A DNA stretch of 64,000 nucleotides. Source: JAWKVD01 sp041398225. GTDB taxonomy: Bacteria > Pseudomonadota > Alphaproteobacteria > Caulobacterales > Hyphomonadaceae. Within the stretch, counting starts at the first letter, position 1. Each line of letters starts with the position of its first letter. The DNA is taken from contig JAWKVD010000007.1 in assembly GCA_041398225.1 (NCBI GenBank), positions 1-64,000 on the forward strand, read 5' to 3'. The notes beneath the pieces are model-generated. The model had not been told where the DNA came from. It searched no databases and saw only the letters and a list, made by a program, of their open reading frames with translations. Positions 58,735-64,000 of the stretch are shown here, piece by piece. A program made the position numbers and the translations under genes.

Positions 58735-61275
58735 CTACCGGCGTTTCAGCGCGTCCTGCAGCGCCTTCTTGGCTTCCTGCTTCAGCAGGTCCTCGGTCGA
58801 AGCCGGCTTCTCGCCGGCCGGCGCGGCCGCAGGTGAGGTTTCGGCCTCCGCTGCGGCCTCTTCCGGCTGCGCGTCGGTCTGAGCGGGCGCCGACGACGAG
58901 GTTGACGACGAAGACCCGGGCAGGGCGAAGCCCAGCTTGTCGCCAAGCTGCTTGCGCAGTTCGTCCTTCACCTCGTCCTCGACCTTGGCGCGAACCTGAG
59001 ACTGCGCGCGCTGCACCAGCCAGTCGAAGTCCGGCGCCACGCTCACATTGTTCCAGCCGCCGGAGATCTTCACCGGCAGGCCATAGCCCTTGATGCCCAC
59101 CGAGCTGTCGGTGAACTCCGGGAACAGCGACAGGCTCAGCCGCTGCCGCCCGACATCGAGCGAGGCGCCGCCGGTCACTTTCATGCCCGCGCCCTGAACC
59201 GTCAGGTCGGGCATCACCGCAACGCCGTCCTCCACCTTGAACGCGCCGGCCAGCTTGCGGATCTGCGTCGCCGCGTCCGCGCCGAACGCGCCCGAGGGCA
59301 GCGCCCGCGACTTCAGCGCCGCCGGCGCTTCCTGCACCAGCTTCAGCATGTCGACGCCATGGATCGCGCCGTCGGCCATCTGCACCGAACCGTCGCCCGA
59401 CAGCGAACTCATCAATTGCTGCAGCGTGTCGCCGCGGCCGTTCAGCTTGATCTTGATGTCGCCCGTTCCGTCCAGCCTCTGGAAGTTCGCGGCGGCGACC
59501 ATCAGCGGCTTCAGCATCAGCCCGTTGATGTTGGCGTCCAGCTCCACCGCCGACTTCGACCCCGAACCGTCCGCGACCAGCGATACGTTTCCGGCGCCGC
59601 CGAACAGCGAGGTTTGCGACAGCTTGCCCTGCAGGCGTCCGTCCTGAAGCGTCAGGTCGATGTTCGAAGGCCCGAAGTCGAACTTCTGGAAGCTCACCCC
59701 TTCGGCCTTCAGCTTCATGTCGACATCGGCCAGCTTCAGCGGCGACAGGTCGATCGGCGTGTCGCCCCATCCGTTCGTCGCCGACGTTTCGCTCGCGGGC
59801 GCGCCGGAGGAGACGGCGTACGGCGTGATGTCGATCTTGTTCGTGGTCAGCGATCCCACCAGCTTCGGCTTGCCGTCCAGCAGCAGCGTGGCGTTGCCCG
59901 CGCCGCGTATCTCGTCGAACGACACCACCGCATCGCTCAGCGCCAGCCGGTTGGTGCTGCCCGAGGTGCGGCCGCTGAACGAGAACGATTTGTACACGTC
60001 GCCCGGAGGCAGCTCCGCCCCGGTCGCCTTGGCCAGCCGCCGCACGTCCGGCGAGGCGATCTCCACCTGGCCGTCATAGGTCAGGTCTTTCGCCAGCTTG
60101 GCCGCCCCGTCGAAGCTGAGCCGCAGCAGGTCGCTCACATGGCGGAAGGTCACGTCCTCGAACGACAGCGCATCCAGCTGCCCGGTCACATGCGTGGTCG
60201 CGGTGGCCGCGCCCAGCACCTCGCCGCCCGGAGCCTCGATGTTCAGCGCCGCCGCCAGCTTGTCGACCTCCGGCGATTCCGCGCTCGCCTGAATGTCGAA
60301 GCTGATCGCGTCGGCCACCTTGATGTCGCCGTTGAAGTCCGCGTTCAGCAGCGGGCTTTCGTGGCGCGCGTCCTGAACCTCCAGCACGATGTCGCCGGGC
60401 TTGCCCTTGGCCGTACCCGTGGCGCGCACCGATCCCAGCGCCGTGCGCGCGGGCAGGTCGGTTACGCCGGCCGCATCCGCCAGCTTGCCGACATCGGGAA
60501 TGCGTCCGTCGAACTTGAAATCGAATGTCGGCGCAAGGCCCAGCGCCATGTCGCCGTCCAGGTCGGCCTGGATCAGGTCGGTCTCGAGATTGAGGTTGGC
60601 CTTCGACATCTGCCCCGCGAACATCGCCGCCGGGTTCTCCAGCCGCGAGTTGAGCTTGAACGCGATCCGGTCCGCCAGCCCGGAGGCCTTGATCGAGAAC
60701 GGCTTGTCGAACGCCTTCATGTCGGCGCTGAGATTGAGGTCGGCCAGCGTGTGCACCCGCGCGTTCGCCTGATCCTCCCACGAGATCGCGCCGTCCACGA
60801 TCCGCACATCGCCCAGCGACGCCGACATCGAGGACGAAGACGTCTGCGCGTCCTTGTCGGCGTCGGTCTCGGCGCCGTCGGTCGCCGTCTCGAACGTCCA
60901 GTTATTGCTGCCGTCGGCGCGCGAGATCAGCGCGATGTTCGGCTCGACCAGAACGAACTCGTCCACCTCGACGCGGCTGAAGAACAGCGGGATCAGCTTC
61001 ACCGCCGCGCGCAGCTCCTTCATCGAGGCGAAGGGCGCATCGCTGAAGCCTTCCGGGTTCGACACCCGCACCGCGCCGGTCCGCGCCTCGATGCGCGGGA
61101 ACAGCTTCAGCTTAACGTCGCCTTCGATGGTCACGTCCCGGCCCAGCGCCGAGCGCGCCGCCGCCTCGATCCGGGTCTTGTAGACCTCCGAGGGGATCAT
61201 CTGCGGCGCGATCAGAACCGCCGCCAGCAGCAGCACCAGCAATCCGCCGACAATGCCGAAAATCCAACGCTTCAT
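58735..61275 (-). CDS. AsmA-family envelope protein
   Basis: An 846-residue protein with one N-terminal membrane segment (IFGIVGGLLVLLLAAVLIA) and a very long periplasmic body. ALGRDVTIEGDVKLKLFPRIEARTGAVRVSNPEGF is the AsmA N-terminal signature, and the C-terminal third has the repeating DMKLKAEGVSFQKF/GDIKIKLNGRGD strands. AsmA-like proteins form grooves thought to carry phospholipids between membranes. The tail is Ala/Glu-rich with SSSSTSSSAPAQ. ATG at 61275 has GGTGAG ahead; ATG at 61290 would add five residues. Confidence 0.9.
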   Translation of the reverse strand: MKRWIFGIVGGLLVLLLAAVLIAPQMIPSEVYKTRIEAAARSALGRDVTIEGDVKLKLFPRIEARTGAVRVSNPEGFSDAPFASMKELRAAVKLIPLFFSRVEVDEFVLVEPNIALISRADGSNNWTFETATDGAETDADKDAQTSSSSMSASLGDVRIVDGAISWEDQANARVHTLADLNLSADMKAFDKPFSIKASGLADRIAFKLNSRLENPAAMFAGQMSKANLNLETDLIQADLDGDMALGLAPTFDFKFDGRIPDVGKLADAAGVTDLPARTALGSVRATGTAKGKPGDIVLEVQDARHESPLLNADFNGDIKVADAISFDIQASAESPEVDKLAAALNIEAPGGEVLGAATATTHVTGQLDALSFEDVTFRHVSDLLRLSFDGAAKLAKDLTYDGQVEIASPDVRRLAKATGAELPPGDVYKSFSFSGRTSGSTNRLALSDAVVSFDEIRGAGNATLLLDGKPKLVGSLTTNKIDITPYAVSSGAPASETSATNGWGDTPIDLSPLKLADVDMKLKAEGVSFQKFDFGPSNIDLTLQDGRLQGKLSQTSLFGGAGNVSLVADGSGSKSAVELDANINGLMLKPLMVAAANFQRLDGTGDIKIKLNGRGDTLQQLMSSLSGDGSVQMADGAIHGVDMLKLVQEAPAALKSRALPSGAFGADAATQIRKLAGAFKVEDGVAVMPDLTVQGAGMKVTGGASLDVGRQRLSLSLFPEFTDSSVGIKGYGLPVKISGGWNNVSVAPDFDWLVQRAQSQVRAKVEDEVKDELRKQLGDKLGFALPGSSSSTSSSAPAQTDAQPEEAAAEAETSPAAAPAGEKPASTEDLLKQEAKKALQDALKRR

Positions 61276-61676
61276 CGAGCTGCTCACCATCTGGTCGCCG
61301 GGGTCCGGCCGTGTCGCGGGCGAAACAAGAATGCCACGCCCGGCGGGGATGCCAACCGGCCGCCGGGCCGGGCTATCGCTTAAAGCGTTTCCCTCACATC
61401 AATGCGACCGCGATTGCAGGTGAATTATCCGCAATCCCCCGAGGGGAAAGGTCCCAGCCGCAAGCCATGGGCGCGATCGCCGCGGTTCGGCGCCCCGATT
61501 GGCGGCAGAATCAGGCTTTCCATCCCTCCGCGCCGCCCCGGAAACGCCCCGCAAGCGCCCCGGCGCCGGTCGCGACGTTTAAGTCCAGTTGTCTTGTCCG
61601 TTGAGTTGCCCGAACTTTACCCCCGGCGCGCCGCCGCCTAACTGAACGGCGTCGTAAAGCGTGAAGGCCGCCCCCT
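61276..61676. other. 400-base divergent intergenic region, asmA/cysD
   Basis: It separates the divergent AsmA and cysD genes and must carry both promoters. Short open frames here look random. The TTGTCCGTTGAGTTGCCCGA stretch at about 61590 is AT-richer and could hold cysD promoter boxes, but none can be assigned firmly. I see no riboswitch structure. Confidence 0.4.
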
Positions 61677-62654
61677 GTGACTTTTGAAGCGCCTCTTGAA
61701 GCCGAACTGTCCGCCTATGCGGAGCGTTTCCGGCGCCGTCCCGAGCGCAAGCGGCCCTTGCCCGAGCATTTGCGCCGCCTCGAGGCCGAAAGCATCTTCA
61801 TCATGCGCGAGGTCGCGGCCAGCTTCGACAAGCCGGTGATGCTCTATTCCATCGGCAAGGATTCCAGCGTCATGCTGCATCTGGCGATGAAGGCGTTCTG
61901 GCCGTCTCGCCCGCCGTTTCCTTTCCTGCACGTCGACACCACCTGGAAGTTCCGCGAGATGATCGCCTTCCGCGATCTCATCACCCGGAAGCTGGGCCTC
62001 GATCTTCTGGTTCACATCAATCAGGAGGGCGTCGCGCGCGGCGTCGGTCCCTACGCCTCCGGCTCGGCCCTGCACACCCAGGTGATGAAGACCGAGGCGC
62101 TGCGCCAGGCGCTGGACCAGCACAGGTTCGATGCGGCCTTCGGCGGCGCCCGCCGCGACGAGGAGAAGTCGCGCGCCAAGGAGCGCATCTTCTCCTTCCG
62201 CAACGAGGCGCACGCCTGGGACCCCAAGAACCAGCGCCCCGAATTGTGGAGCCTCTACAACACGCGCAAGGCGCCCGGAGAGTCGATCCGCGTCTTCCCG
62301 CTGTCCAACTGGACCGAGCTGGATATCTGGGCCTACATCGCCGAGGAGGAGATCCCGATCGTCCCGCTCTATTTCGCCGCCCAGCGGCCCACCGTGGAGC
62401 GCGACGGACAGATCTTCATGGTCGACGACGACCGCACGCCGATGCAGCCGGGCGAGGTTGCGCTTAACCGCACCATCCGCTTCCGCACCCTCGGCTGCTA
62501 TCCGCTCACCGCCGCCATCGAAAGCGAGGCCGCGACGCTCGACGAGATCGTCGCCGAAATGCTGACCGCCCGCACCTCGGAGCGTTCGGGCCGGCTCATC
62601 GACCACGATGAAAGCGGATCGATGGAGAAGAAGAAGCGCGAGGGGTATTTCTGA
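61677..62654 (+). CDS. cysD: Sulfate adenylyltransferase subunit 2
   Basis: A 325-residue ATP sulfurylase small subunit, making adenosine 5'-phosphosulfate. The PP-loop is in MLYSIGKDSSVMLHLAMKAF; HVDTTWKFREMIAFRD, FGGARRDEEKSRAKERIFSF and FPLSNWTELDIWAYI are invariant in CysD, and the end is MEKKKREGYF. Start GTG at 61677 after GAAGG. Its stop overlaps the cysN ATG (TGATG). Confidence 0.95.
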   Translation: MTFEAPLEAELSAYAERFRRRPERKRPLPEHLRRLEAESIFIMREVAASFDKPVMLYSIGKDSSVMLHLAMKAFWPSRPPFPFLHVDTTWKFREMIAFRDLITRKLGLDLLVHINQEGVARGVGPYASGSALHTQVMKTEALRQALDQHRFDAAFGGARRDEEKSRAKERIFSFRNEAHAWDPKNQRPELWSLYNTRKAPGESIRVFPLSNWTELDIWAYIAEEEIPIVPLYFAAQRPTVERDGQIFMVDDDRTPMQPGEVALNRTIRFRTLGCYPLTAAIESEAATLDEIVAEMLTARTSERSGRLIDHDESGSMEKKKREGYF

Positions 62655-64000
62655 TGGCGGGCAAGGTCACGCCGCTTCGCCAGCCCCTGACGGCGAACAG
62701 CGCCGGCGCCGAAACGCCGGAGGCCTCGGCGGCGCGCGCGCTTGCCTCCGCCGAGCAGGGCGTTCTGCGCTTCATCACCTGCGGATCGGTGGACGACGGC
62801 AAATCCACGCTCATCGGCCGCCTCCTTTACGACACCAAGCTCCTGTTCGAGGATCAGCTCGCCTCGCTCGAACGCGACAGCGTCAAGCACGGCACGCAGG
62901 GCGACCGCATGGATTTCGCGCTTCTGCTCGACGGTCTCGAAGCCGAGCGCGAGCAGGGCATCACCATCGACGTCGCCTATCGCTTCTTCGCGACCGACAA
63001 GCGCAAATTCATCGTCGCCGACACCCCCGGCCACGAACAGTACACGCGAAACATGGCCACCGGCGCGTCCACCGCCGATCTCGCCGTCATCCTGATCGAC
63101 GCGCGCAAGGGCGTGCTCACGCAGACGCGCCGCCATACCTTCATCAATCACCTGCTCGGCGTGAAGCGTCTCGTGCTGGCCGTGAACAAGATGGATCTGG
63201 TCGAACATTCCCAGTCCCGCTTCCACGAGATCGTCAGCGACTATCTGAAATTCGCCGAGCCGCTGGGCTTTGAAAGCATCACGCCGATCCCGATGTCGGC
63301 GCTCAACGGCGACAATGTGATCCAGCGCGGCGACGCGATGGACTGGTATGCCGGGCCGACCCTGCTTGAGCATCTCGAACAGGTCGAAGCCGGCGAGGCC
63401 TCGGGCGACGGGCCGTTCCGCATGCCCGTCCAGTGGGTCAACCGCCCCAATCTCGATTTCCGCGGCTTCTCGGGAACCGTCACCTCCGGCCAGATCGCCG
63501 TGGGCGATCCGGTCGTGGTCGCGCGCTCGGGAAAAACCTCGCGCATCCGCGCCATCGTCACCGCAGACGGCGATCTTCCGTCCGCGCGCGCGGGCGATGC
63601 GGTCACGCTTCAGCTCGACGACGAGGTCGACGTATCGCGCGGCGACATCTTCAGCGAGCCGACCCACCGGCCCGACGTCGCCAACCAGTTCGCCGCCAAC
63701 CTGCTGTGGATGCACGAGGACGAACTCGTGCCCGGCCGTCCCTATCTTCTGAAGATCGGCACGCAGACCGTGCAGGCCTCGGTCAAGGACATCCGCCACA
63801 AGGTCGACGTCAACACGCTGGACAAGTCGCCCGGCCAGTCTCTGGGCCTCAACGAGATCGGCCTGTGCAGCATCGGAACCAACGTGTCCGTCGCCTTCGA
63901 TCCCTATCGCAAGATCCGCGAGGGCGGCGCCTTCATCCTGATCGACCGCTTCTCCAACCAGACCGTCGCGGCGGGCATGATCGAGTTCTCGCTGCTCAAG
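62654..64000 (+). CDS. cysN: Sulfate adenylyltransferase subunit 1 (GTPase), partial
   Basis: The first 449 codons of the regulatory GTPase of ATP sulfurylase, cut by the window end. G1 GSVDDGKSTLIGRLL, the G3 motif ADTPGHEQYTRNMATGASTAD, G4 NKMD and the switch I block EREQGITIDVAYRFF are present, followed by two beta-barrel domains. A C-terminal APS kinase fusion (CysNC) may follow, but the sequence ends before it would begin. Confidence 0.94.
   Translation, partial: MAGKVTPLRQPLTANSAGAETPEASAARALASAEQGVLRFITCGSVDDGKSTLIGRLLYDTKLLFEDQLASLERDSVKHGTQGDRMDFALLLDGLEAEREQGITIDVAYRFFATDKRKFIVADTPGHEQYTRNMATGASTADLAVILIDARKGVLTQTRRHTFINHLLGVKRLVLAVNKMDLVEHSQSRFHEIVSDYLKFAEPLGFESITPIPMSALNGDNVIQRGDAMDWYAGPTLLEHLEQVEAGEASGDGPFRMPVQWVNRPNLDFRGFSGTVTSGQIAVGDPVVVARSGKTSRIRAIVTADGDLPSARAGDAVTLQLDDEVDVSRGDIFSEPTHRPDVANQFAANLLWMHEDELVPGRPYLLKIGTQTVQASVKDIRHKVDVNTLDKSPGQSLGLNEIGLCSIGTNVSVAFDPYRKIREGGAFILIDRFSNQTVAAGMIEFSLLK

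Noticed and set aside
59359..61383. A 674-codon plus-strand frame opposite the AsmA gene
   Set aside because: It mirrors the AsmA reading frame, is extremely rich in Arg, Gln, Val and His, and has no homologous feature.

Overview
The window reads as chromosome of a high-GC (by eye about two-thirds G+C) alphaproteobacterium of the Caulobacterales/Hyphomonadales type. Evidence: a gene transfer agent (GTA) cluster of the Rhodobacter/Caulobacter kind, a FeuPQ-ccmIEFH-htrA-glnE neighbourhood, a PleC-like kinase behind a perfect CtrA box (TTAA-N7-TTAA), and a tRNA-His without the usual G-1:C73 pair. There are no insertion sequences, CRISPR arrays or rRNA genes.

Region 1 (1-6034) is ordinary host sequence: the start of a class A penicillin-binding protein (cut by the window edge), a repeat-bearing lipoprotein with a charged and poly-proline tail, glucokinase, a stand-alone response regulator with an unusual tail, a HupE/UreJ membrane protein with a small anchored partner, and two short unknown proteins.

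Region 2 (about 6035-25111) is the most interesting part. It holds a GTA structural cluster in the canonical order (portal, head formation protein, prohead protease, major capsid, head-tail adaptor, tail terminator, major tail protein, tape-measure slot, then the four distal tail genes). The head half is split into separate blocks by unrelated genes: a DUF262-like protein, an intradiol dioxygenase-like lipoprotein, several exported or small proteins, a trmO/ketoacyl synthase/short-chain dehydrogenase group and a small membrane protein. The minus-strand inserts end within a few bases of, or overlap, the GTA gene they face. Terminase, a head-tail stopper gene and the tail chaperones are not visible, and the tape-measure position holds only a 92-residue coiled-coil protein. 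The tail half (18675-25111) is compact and intact.

Region 3 (25201-40848) is envelope and redox physiology: a DnaJ-like co-chaperone; a small PepSY-like protein, response regulator and kinase resembling FeuN-FeuP-FeuQ, translationally coupled to cytochrome c maturation genes ccmI, ccmE, ccmF and ccmH; an HtrA/DegP protease behind a large inverted repeat; a second two-component pair; glnE; and an ECF sigma factor with a probable membrane anti-sigma and a periplasmic sensor-like protein.

Region 4 (40869-50178, all minus strand) holds a PleC-like PAS histidine kinase behind a CtrA site, a response regulator, a PAS-EAL phosphodiesterase, aminopeptidase N, an unknown conserved protein and a 14-TM drug exporter. 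Region 5 (50384-58131) is an arginine succinyltransferase operon (astA-astD-astB) running into a GNAT acetyltransferase, glycerol kinase and an HMG-CoA lyase-like enzyme, followed by an M48 lipoprotein protease. Region 6 holds tRNA-His, a small membrane protein, a large AsmA-family protein and cysD-cysN (cysN cut by the window end).
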